In this document: positions 41,669 through 50,282 of the stretch, in pieces
How positions within the stretch are numbered: the stretch's first letter is position 1
Layout: each line of letters starts with the position of its first letter
DNA from: Planctomycetota bacterium
GTDB taxonomy: Bacteria > Planctomycetota > Phycisphaerae > Phycisphaerales > Phycisphaeraceae
Direction of reading: 5' to 3'
Assembly (NCBI GenBank): GCA_026386955.1
Contig: JAPLMQ010000313.1
Span: forward strand, 46,575-110,574
DNA length: 64,000 nt
Notes under the pieces: model-generated
Databases searched by the model: none
What the model saw: the letters and a program-made list of their open reading frames with translations, nothing else
What the model was told of the DNA's origin: nothing
Program-made: the position numbers and the translations under genes

Positions 41669-44600
41669 ATGACTCCGTTCTCCCGCAACCGCTTGTTCGT
41701 GCTGGTCTCACTGGCCTTGGCATTCATCTTGTGCGTTGGGGCCAACCCCGCGCGCGGGCAGGTGCCCGCCGAGCCGCCCACCCAAGGCGGCACGCTCGCG
41801 CCGCTCAAGAAGGCGCCGACGATCGACGGCAAGATCGAGCCCGGCGAGTGGGACGGCGCGATCCGCACCGTCGGCTTCCAGGACCTCAACTTCCGCCGCG
41901 TCGAGCCGCGGACCGGCACGACCTACTGCGGCTTCACCAAGGACCGGCTCTACATCGCGATCGTCAGCGAGCTGCCGCCCACGGGCCCGATCGCCCGCAA
42001 GGCCAACCGCGACGCCGACCTGATCTGGGACGACGGCATCGAGATCTGGCTCGACCCCAACCGCGACCGCCGCGCGGGCAAGCAGGGCGACCAGCGGTTC
42101 TACCAGATGATCTGCAACCCGCTGGGGAGCATCGAGGACAAGGCCTTCGACCCCGCCAAGGGCGCGCCCGACAACGCCTGGAACGGCAACTGGGACTTCG
42201 CCAACGGCGTCGACAACGACCGCCACCTCTGGACCGCCGAGCTGAGCATCCCCTTCGCCGACCTGGGCTGGGCCGGCTCGCCCGTCGGGAAGTCGATCGG
42301 TGTGCTGGTCAGCCGGAATTTCAAGATGCCCTGGCAGCAGTCGACGTGGTTCCCGCACAAGGGCGCGTTCGTGAGCTGGCAGGAATACCCGAAGTTGACG
42401 CTGACGGCCGAGGACCCGAGCTTCGCCGTCGAGTCGCTGGGCGAGGACTTCCTCAGCGGGCAAGTCCAGCTCCGCGCCAAGGCCTTCAACCCCGGCCCCG
42501 CGCGGCAGGCGCGCGTCAAGCTGCTCATCACCTCCTCCGACATGCCCGAGATCAAGGACGAGCGCGTCCTCAATTTGCCCGCCGACGGGACGGCCAGCTA
42601 TTCGTTCGACGTCGCCAAGGGGCGGCTGCACGAGGAGGCGAGCCACGAGCTGACGATGTCGGTCGTGCCCGCGGCCGACAAGGTCGTCGCGGGCCCGCCG
42701 CCCGCGCAGCCGCCGATCTTCGCCCACAGCATACGCTGGACGAAGGAGCCGACGATGATCGAAGGCTACGGGAACGTGAAGCGCTCGCAGAAATGGGCCG
42801 TGCAGGTCGGGCCGCACCCGGAGCTCGCCGTGCGCGTCGCGTTCTATCCGTCGTTCAGGATGGTCCGCCTCCGGCTCGACCCGGCAGCGCTGGGCAAGGA
42901 GTTCGACAAGCAGACCAACGCCCACGTGACGATCAAGGACCCCACGGGGCAGACGCTGGCCGACACCGACCCGACCTGGGCCACTTCGCCGGGTGAGATC
43001 GAATTCCCGTTGGGGAAGAAGCTGGTGGAGGGCGCCTACACCGTGCGCGTCACCATCCCCGGGTTCGCCGACCCGATCGACCGGCAGTTCACCTACAAAC
43101 GGTTCCCCTTCGAGGGGAACACGATCGGGCTGGACGGCCCGATTTATCCGCCGTTCAAGCCGATCAAGGTCGAGGGCGACAGCGTCGACGTCGTGCTCCG
43201 GCGTTACGAGGTCGATGGGCTGGGGCTCTGGCGTCAGGTGGCGACGGACGGGCACGACCTGCTCGCCCGCCCGATGAGCCTCGTCGTCGACGGGACCGAG
43301 CGGCTCGCGGGCCGCGGGAAGTTCGCCCCGGCCGACGCGACGGGCAAGACCGCGGTCTTCGAGGGGCGGGCGGCGCACCCGGCGGTGAGCGTCGCGACGC
43401 GCTGCACGACGGAGTACGACGGGTGCATGAAGGTCGAGCTGACGCTCGCGCCCGGGGAGCGCAAGACGGAGCTGCAGTCGCTCTGGCTGGAGATCCCGAT
43501 GCGCGACGAGGAGGCCCCGCTCTGGCACGTCGCGACGACCAGCCTGCGCGTGAACCCCGCCGGCGCGACGCCCGCGGGGCAGGGGAACGTCTGGAACTCG
43601 CGCAAGTTCCCCGACGGCGAGTGGTACGGCAACTTCAAGCCCTACATCTGGCTCGGCGGCGAGGAGCGCGGCCTCTGCTGGTTCGCCGACAACGACGCCG
43701 GCTGGGTGCTCGACGTCGACGAGAAGAACCCCGACAAGTCGGCCCCGAGCCTCGTGCTGCTCCGCGACGGCAAGCGCCTCACGCTGCGCGTCAACCTCGT
43801 GCAGAAGCCCACCACGATCGAGGGGACGCACAAGATCGTCTTCGGGCTGATGGCGAGCCCCGCCAAGCCGATGATGAAGGACTGGCGGAACATCGACCCC
43901 GCCCCCGCGCTGCCCGGCCGGCAGCAATTGATTTGGATGGGCTCGGAATACTGGGGCGCCGACGAGATCTTCAGCTCGAAGTACCCGCGCAACGGCGACC
44001 TCTCGATCCTCGACGCGATGCGCGACGCCGCGTTGCAGAAGCCCGTCGACATCGCCGCCTTCCAAAAGGGCTTCGAGGCCCGCAACTTCGGCCCCACCCC
44101 CGGAAACGTCCCCGACGGCGAGAAGAAGAAGCCGGAGATCCTCTCGCTGCTGGGCAACTCCATCGGCATCTTCTCCGGCGGCAGGTCCGGGCAGTTCTTC
44201 AACGTCTACTGGGAGGAATTCCACACCGCCTCGTTCACCCACCCCGAGACGCGCGTCTTCCAGGACGAGTGGTCGGGCACCTACGGCTACGGCAGCGTCG
44301 GCGGCCTGGTCCGCAGCTACCAGGACTTCGCCACCTGGGCCGGCTCGCTCTTCGTCTCACGCGGCATCGGGCTCTACTTCGACAACGCCTTCCCCAAGCG
44401 CGGCTACGACCCGCTCACCACGGCCGCCTACCGCCTGCCCAACGGGCAGATCCAGCCCTCCGCCTCGATGTGGGCCCACCGCGAATACCTCAAGCGCATC
44501 TGGATCATGCACCGCCAACTCGCCCCGGGCGACATGGTCCCGATGATGCAGATCCACATGACCAACACCCACATCATCCCCTACATGGTGTGGAACGACT

Positions 44601-45154
44601 CGAACCTCGACCTGGAGTGGTTCTACGGCCCCGAGGCGCAGCAGTCGAAGTATGCGCACGAATTGCTGCGGGCCGAGTCGATCGGGCTGCAGAGCGGGAA
44701 CATCCCCATCGCGCTGGCCCGCATCGAGCGGACGAAGGACGACGCCGAGCTGCGCATCGCCCAGCGGACCCGCTTCGGCGCGATGATGGTGCACGAGATC
44801 AAGATCGTCGCCGACGGCGAGGACCGGAAGCTGCAGCAGATCCTGGCCGACTTCGGCTACGGCAAGGAGGACTGCAAGGTCTTCAACTATTGGCGCGACG
44901 ATTTTCCGCTGCACAGCAACGACGACGCGCGGGTGAAGTCGCTGGTGCTCCAACGCGGCAAGGAGGCGCTGGCGGTGGTCTGCACGTGGAACGACAAGCC
45001 GGCGAGCGTGACGTTCCGCGTGGATTCAGGGAAGCTGGGTTTCAAGCCCAAGACGGCGGCCGACGGCGAGACGGGCAAGCCCCTGCCGCTCGACGGCGGG
45101 AAGATCACGCTCGACCTGGCGGGGTATGACGTGAGGGTGATCAATCTGAAGTGA
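41669..45154 (+). CDS. Very large secreted DUF6067/GH123-like protein with CBM9-like N-terminus
   Basis: The 1161-residue protein starts at an ATG preceded by AAGGA and has a cleavable signal peptide (about residues 1-31). Residues 38-240 resemble a CBM9/DOMON carbohydrate-binding domain (IDGKIEPGEWDGA, DLIWDDGIEIWLDPN). The centre has GEWYGNFKPYIWLGGEERGL and FADNDAGWVLDVDEKNP, which I recognise as the DUF6067/GH123-like unit, followed by PNGDLSILDAMRD-like and IYWEEFHTASF-like barrel segments. It is probably an extracellular glycosidase; which sugar is unknown. Length is above average for the family. Confidence 0.8.
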   Translation: MTPFSRNRLFVLVSLALAFILCVGANPARGQVPAEPPTQGGTLAPLKKAPTIDGKIEPGEWDGAIRTVGFQDLNFRRVEPRTGTTYCGFTKDRLYIAIVSELPPTGPIARKANRDADLIWDDGIEIWLDPNRDRRAGKQGDQRFYQMICNPLGSIEDKAFDPAKGAPDNAWNGNWDFANGVDNDRHLWTAELSIPFADLGWAGSPVGKSIGVLVSRNFKMPWQQSTWFPHKGAFVSWQEYPKLTLTAEDPSFAVESLGEDFLSGQVQLRAKAFNPGPARQARVKLLITSSDMPEIKDERVLNLPADGTASYSFDVAKGRLHEEASHELTMSVVPAADKVVAGPPPAQPPIFAHSIRWTKEPTMIEGYGNVKRSQKWAVQVGPHPELAVRVAFYPSFRMVRLRLDPAALGKEFDKQTNAHVTIKDPTGQTLADTDPTWATSPGEIEFPLGKKLVEGAYTVRVTIPGFADPIDRQFTYKRFPFEGNTIGLDGPIYPPFKPIKVEGDSVDVVLRRYEVDGLGLWRQVATDGHDLLARPMSLVVDGTERLAGRGKFAPADATGKTAVFEGRAAHPAVSVATRCTTEYDGCMKVELTLAPGERKTELQSLWLEIPMRDEEAPLWHVATTSLRVNPAGATPAGQGNVWNSRKFPDGEWYGNFKPYIWLGGEERGLCWFADNDAGWVLDVDEKNPDKSAPSLVLLRDGKRLTLRVNLVQKPTTIEGTHKIVFGLMASPAKPMMKDWRNIDPAPALPGRQQLIWMGSEYWGADEIFSSKYPRNGDLSILDAMRDAALQKPVDIAAFQKGFEARNFGPTPGNVPDGEKKKPEILSLLGNSIGIFSGGRSGQFFNVYWEEFHTASFTHPETRVFQDEWSGTYGYGSVGGLVRSYQDFATWAGSLFVSRGIGLYFDNAFPKRGYDPLTTAAYRLPNGQIQPSASMWAHREYLKRIWIMHRQLAPGDMVPMMQIHMTNTHIIPYMVWNDSNLDLEWFYGPEAQQSKYAHELLRAESIGLQSGNIPIALARIERTKDDAELRIAQRTRFGAMMVHEIKIVADGEDRKLQQILADFGYGKEDCKVFNYWRDDFPLHSNDDARVKSLVLQRGKEALAVVCTWNDKPASVTFRVDSGKLGFKPKTAADGETGKPLPLDGGKITLDLAGYDVRVINLK

Positions 45155-45166
45155 GATGGGGAGGGA

Positions 45167-45925
45167 TCATTGTGCGGTTTCGCCACGGGCATCCCAGATA
45201 AGGCGTTCGTTTACCGAGATGAGCAGGCTGAGGTAATAGCCTTCAAATCCGTAATAGGAACTCATACCACCGGATTCACGAACAACGCAATCGACCGTGA
45301 CCCTCACCAGCCCGTTTGGGCAAAGCGCCGTGTCAGGTTGACGCAGGAATGGGCGCAGGGTCTTCAGACCGCGAAATGCTTCGGGCAGCCAATTTTTGTG
45401 GGCTGTGACAAGTGACGCTCCCGGTGGAACAGGATCGTGCAGCGCTGCGATCAATTTTTGGTGGTCGGGCAACGAGGCGCTCTCGAACGCCTGCTCGAGC
45501 AGTTTTCCGACCGCGTGCTGCTCCCAAAGATCGGCGGCAGACTCCCGGTCGGCCGCGGGATAAAGAACAAATCCCAGGAATTGCATGACGCTGCTCTCGG
45601 ATGACGTTGGCAATTCTTCGTCCGGGTAGAGCGAAAGCCACGGCTCGAAATCAGGCATCACGCCGACGGCCACCCGCGGCACATCGGGCCAAGGCTCGGG
45701 GGGAACCTCCACCCATTGTGCGTATCCGTCAGAGGAAACCCGTGGGTCGCGGTACAAGAGTTGGATGAACCGATCCGAAACCTTGCTTCCCCATTCAAGC
45801 GCCTCGACTTCGTCTTTCGCGTCGATCAACAGTTGCCGCGAGTCTTCGTCGCTCCAGCCCAGCAACGTGTTGTGGCGCGCCTGGTTGGGGGTTTCGTAGC
45901 CGAAAATGTAGAGGAAGGTCGGCAT
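45167..45925 (-). CDS. Hypothetical protein
   Basis: The 252-residue protein starts MPTFLYIFGYETPNQARHN and has no signal peptide, membrane helix or recognised motif. It is rich in aromatic and acidic residues (PPEPWPDVPRVAVG, LWEQHAVGKLLEQAFESAS). Its DNA is less GC-rich than its neighbours. The ATG at 45925 has AGGA upstream. It is divergent from a PhyH gene and convergent on the DUF6067-like gene. No function can be proposed. Confidence 0.7.
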   Translation of the reverse strand: MPTFLYIFGYETPNQARHNTLLGWSDEDSRQLLIDAKDEVEALEWGSKVSDRFIQLLYRDPRVSSDGYAQWVEVPPEPWPDVPRVAVGVMPDFEPWLSLYPDEELPTSSESSVMQFLGFVLYPAADRESAADLWEQHAVGKLLEQAFESASLPDHQKLIAALHDPVPPGASLVTAHKNWLPEAFRGLKTLRPFLRQPDTALCPNGLVRVTVDCVVRESGGMSSYYGFEGYYLSLLISVNERLIWDARGETAQ

Positions 45926-46022
45926 GGCAATCCTGGCTCGTTCACGCGCACCCTGCTTGGATGTTGCCGCAAGGATATCATTTCCCCTTTCCGATCCTAC
46001 CCACCCCACCCCGAGCCGTGCC

Positions 46023-46889
46023 ATGCCTGAACTCCCCCGCCCCTTCCCCGCCCTCACGCCCAACCAGCGGCTGCACCTCGAAGTCTACGGCTACGTCGTC
46101 ATCGAGCAGGCCATCTCCGCCGACCTGAACAACCGCCTGCGCGACAAGGTCTACGCCATCGAGGCCGAGTTCCGCCGCTCCGGCACGTTCAAGGACAGAA
46201 GCAAGGCGATGTTCGGATCGTCGCGCGAATACTTCCGGCTCGACAACCTCCCGCACGTCGACCCCTGCTTCGTCGAGTACCTCACCCATCCGCACCTGCT
46301 GGGCATGGTCGAGGAGATCATCGGCGGCGAGGCCCGGCTTGAGCAGTCCGACATCCACATCCGCCGCGCCCCGGCCGACAAGAGCGCCCAGGGCTTCGGC
46401 TTCCACCGCGGGGCCGGCGCGCCGATGACCTGGCGCGGCGACGGCGGGCTCTTCCACTGCCACTTCGTCAAGACGCTCACCAACCTCACCGACCTGGGGC
46501 CCGACGACGGCGGGACGACCGTCATCGCCGGCAGCCACAAGCTCGGACATGTGCCGCAGGGCGAGATCATCGCCGCGGCGAAGGACGACCCGCGGCTGAT
46601 CCATTCCGTCGTCGCCCCCGCGGGCTCGACGCTGCTCTTCTACGAGGCGACGATCCATAGCTCGGGGATCATCAAGAGCGACAAGGACCGCGTGCTGATC
46701 ATCGGGGGCTACACCCCGCCGATGTTCCAGGCGTGGGAGGGGTACGACGTCGACCCGGCCTTCGTGGCCGCCGCGCCGGACGAGATGCGGCCGCTGCTGT
46801 CGGGGAGCAAGCGGTACAGTTGGCACCAGCGGCAGCGGAAGCTGTCGGACCCGGCGCAGGAGTTGGCGAAGGAGCCGGCGCCGGAGTGA
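46023..46889 (+). CDS. PhyH-family protein with altered iron motif
   Basis: The 288-residue protein has the phytanoyl-CoA dioxygenase layout: start LHLEVYGYVVIEQAI, GGEARLEQSDIHIRRAPADK, then the expected H-x-D site as H128-R-G130 (GFHRGAG), GPDDGGTTVIAGSHKLGH, and a distal His212 with Arg223. Canonical members have Asp or Glu two residues after the first His; glycine here could weaken metal binding or indicate a different ligand set. Thus either a diverged enzyme or a non-catalytic relative. It is divergent from the hypothetical gene upstream. Confidence 0.83.
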   Translation: MPELPRPFPALTPNQRLHLEVYGYVVIEQAISADLNNRLRDKVYAIEAEFRRSGTFKDRSKAMFGSSREYFRLDNLPHVDPCFVEYLTHPHLLGMVEEIIGGEARLEQSDIHIRRAPADKSAQGFGFHRGAGAPMTWRGDGGLFHCHFVKTLTNLTDLGPDDGGTTVIAGSHKLGHVPQGEIIAAAKDDPRLIHSVVAPAGSTLLFYEATIHSSGIIKSDKDRVLIIGGYTPPMFQAWEGYDVDPAFVAAAPDEMRPLLSGSKRYSWHQRQRKLSDPAQELAKEPAPE

Positions 46890-46896
46890 GAAGAGG

Positions 46897-47817
46897 TCAC
46901 TTCAACGCGCGTTCGAGGAACGCATACGCCCGCGGACGCACGTCGGGCGGGAAGTCGTGCTCGCCCACGGGATGCACGACCTCGATCGGCCCGCGCCCCG
47001 CGGCGTTGTAGAGCGGGGCCGTTGCGGCGACGCATTCGTCGACGCCGATGGGGTCGAACTCGTCGCGCGTCGGGGCGTTGAGGAAGACCGGGCGCGGGGC
47101 GATCGCCGCCAAGACGTCGGTGAAGTCGAACGGCATCTGGGCCGGGTCGGTGTGGTGTTCGGTGGCGATGCGGGGCATGTAGCCCAGGTGGCTCCAGTCG
47201 GAGAGGTCGCCCCCGTTGTTGCGGGCGAATTTCGTGAAGCCGCAGGACGAGACGGCGGCGATGATGCGGCGGTCGAACGCGGCGAGGAAAAGCGTGTTGT
47301 GCCCGCCGAGCGAGTGGCCGATGGCGCCGATGCGCCCGGAAGCGACCTGCGGGAGTTCTTCCAAAAAGTCGACGGCCCGCATGTGGTTCCAGATCGCCTT
47401 CATCGTCGCGCTGGCGTAGCCCAGGCGGTAGACGTTGACGCGGTAGTCGCCGAAGTTGGGGTAGTCGGGCGTGAGCGTGACGAAGCCGCGGCGGGCGAGC
47501 TCGAGCGCGTAGTGGAGGTTGGGGAGGCCGCCGAGGCCCGCGGGCTCGTCCTTGCCGATGCGCGTGGTCTGGTGGAGGCAGACCAGCGCGGGCGCGGGGC
47601 GGTCGAGCTTCTCGGGGTGGATGAGCCAGGCGATGGCGCGGTCGCCGGGCTCGACGGCGAAGGTCACTTTGCGGTAAACCAAGCCGTCGGCGGCGCGCTC
47701 CTCGGCGAACTGCGCGTCGAGGGGCACAGCCCGCTCGTCGCCCGGCAGCGGACCCATCACAACCTGCATGGCCTTGAGCGCGGCGTCACGCCTGTCGGCG
47801 GTCTTTTCGGTGGGCAT
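46897..47817 (-). CDS. Alpha/beta hydrolase (acetyl-xylan-esterase or dienelactone-hydrolase-like)
   Basis: The 306-residue protein has the nucleophile elbow GHSLGG with Ser169, an oxyanion-type LHQTTRIGK near 81, and a C-terminal His in VGEHDFPPD. FTDVLAAIAPRPVFLNAPT suits carbohydrate esterases. No signal peptide is present. It could deacetylate sugar chains or hydrolyse lactones. AAGGAGG precedes the ATG at 47817. It is convergent on the PhyH gene with only a 7-base gap, and the aldo/keto reductase lies upstream on the same strand. Confidence 0.85.
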   Translation of the reverse strand: MPTEKTADRRDAALKAMQVVMGPLPGDERAVPLDAQFAEERAADGLVYRKVTFAVEPGDRAIAWLIHPEKLDRPAPALVCLHQTTRIGKDEPAGLGGLPNLHYALELARRGFVTLTPDYPNFGDYRVNVYRLGYASATMKAIWNHMRAVDFLEELPQVASGRIGAIGHSLGGHNTLFLAAFDRRIIAAVSSCGFTKFARNNGGDLSDWSHLGYMPRIATEHHTDPAQMPFDFTDVLAAIAPRPVFLNAPTRDEFDPIGVDECVAATAPLYNAAGRGPIEVVHPVGEHDFPPDVRPRAYAFLERALK

Positions 47818-47875
47818 GGCCAACTCCTCCTTGTTCGCCCCGCGGCGGAAATCGCGGCTCACGGATGCACGCGCC

Positions 47876-48766
47876 TCACGCCGCACGGAAGATCGGGTCG
47901 AGGCTCGCCGCCAGCGCGCGGAGCCGTTCGCGCTGCGCGTCGTCGAGCGGCGCGGGGTCCGACGCGGGCGCGGCCGCCAACTGCGGGACGAGGCCGATCG
48001 CGAGCTCGAACAGCAACTCCTCGCCCGGCGGCAGCAGTGACGTCACACCCTGCTCGAGCGTGAAGCGCAGGGCCAGCAGCACCTCCGCGGAGTCGGTCAG
48101 CGGCTCGTACCAGCACTTGGCGTAGCGCTTCTTGAGCGGGTGGTCGGGCGAGGACCATTTCTGCCGGGCCATCGACTTCAGCGCGAGCACCGACGCGCCA
48201 CGGTCGCAGGCGGCGGCGATGATCTGCGGCCCGAAGCCGGCGTGGAACGTCGCGAAGTTCACGGGCACCAGCACCGAGTCGAAGGGGAATCGGTCGAGCG
48301 CCGCCATGGCCGCCTCGACGGAGTGGGCGGAGAAGCCCAGGTGGCGCACGCGTCCGTCGCGCTTGGCCTGCGTGAGGAACTCCATCGCGCCCCCGGCCGC
48401 GAAGGCGGCGTCGACGTCCTTGGCGACGTCGGTGATGGCGTGGAGCTGGTAGAGGTCGAAGTAATCGGTTCGCAGCCGCTCCAAGGAGGCGTCGAATTCG
48501 GCGCGGGCGCCCGCGGCCTGGCGCTGCGTGGTCTTGCAGGCGAGAAAGACGTTCTTGCGGAAGGGCTCGAGCGCGGGGCCGAGCTTCTGCTCGGCGTCGC
48601 TGTAGGTCGGAGCGACGTCGAAGTAGTTGACGCCGCGCTCGACCGCGCGGGCGACGACGTGGTTGGCGTGCTCCTGCTCCGCGCCGGAGACGACGATGCC
48701 GCCGAAGCCGATGACCGAGAGCCGCTGGCCGAGCTTGCCGTAGGGGCGGGTGGGCATGGTGGTCAT
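47876..48766 (-). CDS. Aldo/keto reductase
   Basis: The 296-residue protein begins MTTMPTRPYGKLGQRLSVIG and has the AKR tetrad: Asp50, Tyr55 (NYFDVAPTYSDAE), Lys78 (FLACKT) and His in LYQLHAITD. It reduces carbonyl groups of sugars or other compounds with NADPH. Its partner downstream is the esterase, so both may act on the same carbohydrate derivatives. Start chosen from family alignment; AAGG lies at about nine bases. Confidence 0.9.
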   Translation of the reverse strand: MTTMPTRPYGKLGQRLSVIGFGGIVVSGAEQEHANHVVARAVERGVNYFDVAPTYSDAEQKLGPALEPFRKNVFLACKTTQRQAAGARAEFDASLERLRTDYFDLYQLHAITDVAKDVDAAFAAGGAMEFLTQAKRDGRVRHLGFSAHSVEAAMAALDRFPFDSVLVPVNFATFHAGFGPQIIAAACDRGASVLALKSMARQKWSSPDHPLKKRYAKCWYEPLTDSAEVLLALRFTLEQGVTSLLPPGEELLFELAIGLVPQLAAAPASDPAPLDDAQRERLRALAASLDPIFRAA

Positions 48767-48854
48767 GGGCGTCGCCTTGCGCGGGTGGGTGCTCGAAGGA
48801 TTGTAGTGATGCGGAGCGCGGGGAGGGCGAGCGATGGGCGGAACGAAACCCCAC

Positions 48855-48882
48855 CGAACGCGACGGCGCACCGTCGCGTTCG
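48855..48882. repeat. Perfect 12-bp hairpin
   Basis: CGAACGCGACGG and its exact complement flank a CGCA loop. Flanking CCCA/TGGG extends it imperfectly. It lies between the divergent or tandem gene ends upstream of the AKR and the DUF481 terminator. No role is assigned. Confidence 0.45.
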
Positions 48883-48947
48883 ATGGGCTTGATTCGATCA
48901 GCGTGCATGGGCGCAAGGGTGATGAGAGTCATACATGTCCAAACGAC

Positions 48948-48977
48948 AAGCCCCCGCGGAAGAGGCCGCGGGGGCTT
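48948..48977 (-). terminator. Hairpin terminator after the DUF481 gene
   Basis: AAGCCCCCGCGG pairs with CCGCGGGGGCTT across a short loop, a 12-bp stem. It is 28 bases past the stop of the reverse-strand DUF481 gene. The T tract is weak, so it may also serve as a 3' barrier. Confidence 0.65.
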
Positions 48978-49004
48978 GGGATTGGATACGAAATCGAGTG
49001 AGGC

Positions 49005-50051
49005 TTACTTCAAGTCAAGAACGATGTTGGCGAAGTAGAACGTGTCGAGCTTCTCCGCCCCGCCGACGGGCTTGGAGGCGTACTGGTTGCGCATGCCGAG
49101 CTTGAACTTCCAGTCCTTGGAGGGGCCGATGGGGATCTCGCCCGCGTTCTCCATGACCAGGCGGTATTCCTTGAAGTCCTCGAGGCTGGGGTAGTAGGTG
49201 ATGCTGTGGATGAAGGTCAGCCAAGGGGCGATGTCGAGGCGGAGGTCCTCCCCGACTTCGAGGATGACGTTGTTGCGGCGGGTGTCGTCGTTGTAGCTCT
49301 CGTGGAGATAACCAGGGCCGCCGTGGACCTTGAACTCCCTGCCGGGCTTGCGGATGATCCAGTAGCCAAGGCCGCCGGTGACGGTGGCGCGGAGGTCGAG
49401 GTTCTCGAACTCGTCGTTCTCAAGCTCGCCGTGGATGAACCAAAAGAGCTTGGGGGTCAGGTCGCTCTCGAGTTTGGCCCCGCCGATGATCTCGCGGGCC
49501 GAGTCGACGCCGCCGTCCTGGCTGTAGCGCCCCTTGGCGTAGAGGACGAAGCGGTCGGTGTCGGTGTCGCGGTGGGCCTCGGCGACGCCGTTCATGCTGA
49601 GGCGCTCGGAGTTGCCGGTCTCGCCCGCGGCGCCGAACTCGAGGTGGAACTTCCACGCCGAGGCGGAGGCCTTGAGCTTGGCGGCGGCCTCGTCGGGGCT
49701 GTCGGTCCCGGCGGGCCAGACGGCGGTGACTTGGCCGAGGTCGACCTTGCGGGCGTTCTCGCCGCCGACGCGCTGGCCGGCCTCGGGCGTGAACTCCAGC
49801 GGGCCGACGGCGCGCTCGCCGCTCTTGAGCTGCACGGCCACGGGGGTCTTGGTGGTGACGCCCTTGATGCGGGCTTGGTCGATGACCATCGGGCCCGCGA
49901 AGTCGGTCTTGAGCTTGAGCTTGTCGTAGGAGATCTGCTCGACCGTGCCGACGATCTTGCTGCCGTCGGTCAGGACGACCTCATCGGCGGCGGCGACGGC
50001 GGCGCCCAAGGCCAGGCACGGCAACAGCAGAAGGAGTCGGCTGCGGAGCAT
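49005..50051 (-). CDS. DUF481 outer-membrane beta-barrel protein
   Basis: The 348-residue protein has an N-terminal signal peptide (MLRSRLLLLLPCLALGAAVA) followed by a small SH3-like or Hfq-like stretch (VVLTDGSKIVGTVEQISYDK) seen in planctomycete DUF481 proteins. The C-terminal half is a series of amphipathic strands such as WKFHLEFGAAGETGNSERLS, YAKGRYSQDGG and LTFIHSITYYPSLEDFKEYR typical of DUF481/YdiY barrels, ending with the outer-membrane FANIVLDLK. It is salt-induced in some bacteria; role unknown here. It lies downstream of the DUF11 lipoprotein gene on the same strand. Confidence 0.88.
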   Translation of the reverse strand: MLRSRLLLLLPCLALGAAVAAADEVVLTDGSKIVGTVEQISYDKLKLKTDFAGPMVIDQARIKGVTTKTPVAVQLKSGERAVGPLEFTPEAGQRVGGENARKVDLGQVTAVWPAGTDSPDEAAAKLKASASAWKFHLEFGAAGETGNSERLSMNGVAEAHRDTDTDRFVLYAKGRYSQDGGVDSAREIIGGAKLESDLTPKLFWFIHGELENDEFENLDLRATVTGGLGYWIIRKPGREFKVHGGPGYLHESYNDDTRRNNVILEVGEDLRLDIAPWLTFIHSITYYPSLEDFKEYRLVMENAGEIPIGPSKDWKFKLGMRNQYASKPVGGAEKLDTFYFANIVLDLK

Positions 50052-50154
50052 GCGGATTCTCCGTGGAAATGCCTCCGCGAGACGGAGGCAGATGAAGGAT
50101 GTCGGATCGCACTTGGAGACGGAGTTGAGAGGCTGGCGGTCCGGCAGTCCGGCG

Positions 50155-50190
50155 CCCCGGCCGGGCTCCTTGGTGAGGAGCCGGCCGGGG
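50155..50190 (-). terminator. Long GC hairpin after the DUF11 lipoprotein gene
   Basis: GGCTCCT (50164-50170) pairs with AGGAGCC (50176-50182), extended after a one-base bulge by eight more GC pairs. It lies about 95 bases past the DUF11 gene on the reverse strand. There is no T tract, so its function as a terminator is probable but not sure. Confidence 0.5.
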
Positions 50191-50282
50191 CTGCCGGGCC
50201 GGAAGGGAAGTCAGTCCCGCGGTTTCTCGGCGGTGTGGGGGCGAACCCCCCTCGAGTCGCCGCGGGCGCTGCGTCCCGGGGA

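Noticed and set aside
41708..44242. Long open frame on the reverse strand, about 840 codons
   Set aside because: It is exactly antisense to the DUF6067-like gene and reads as Val/Arg/Asp/Gly-rich low complexity without domains. GC-rich codon bias produces such shadow frames.
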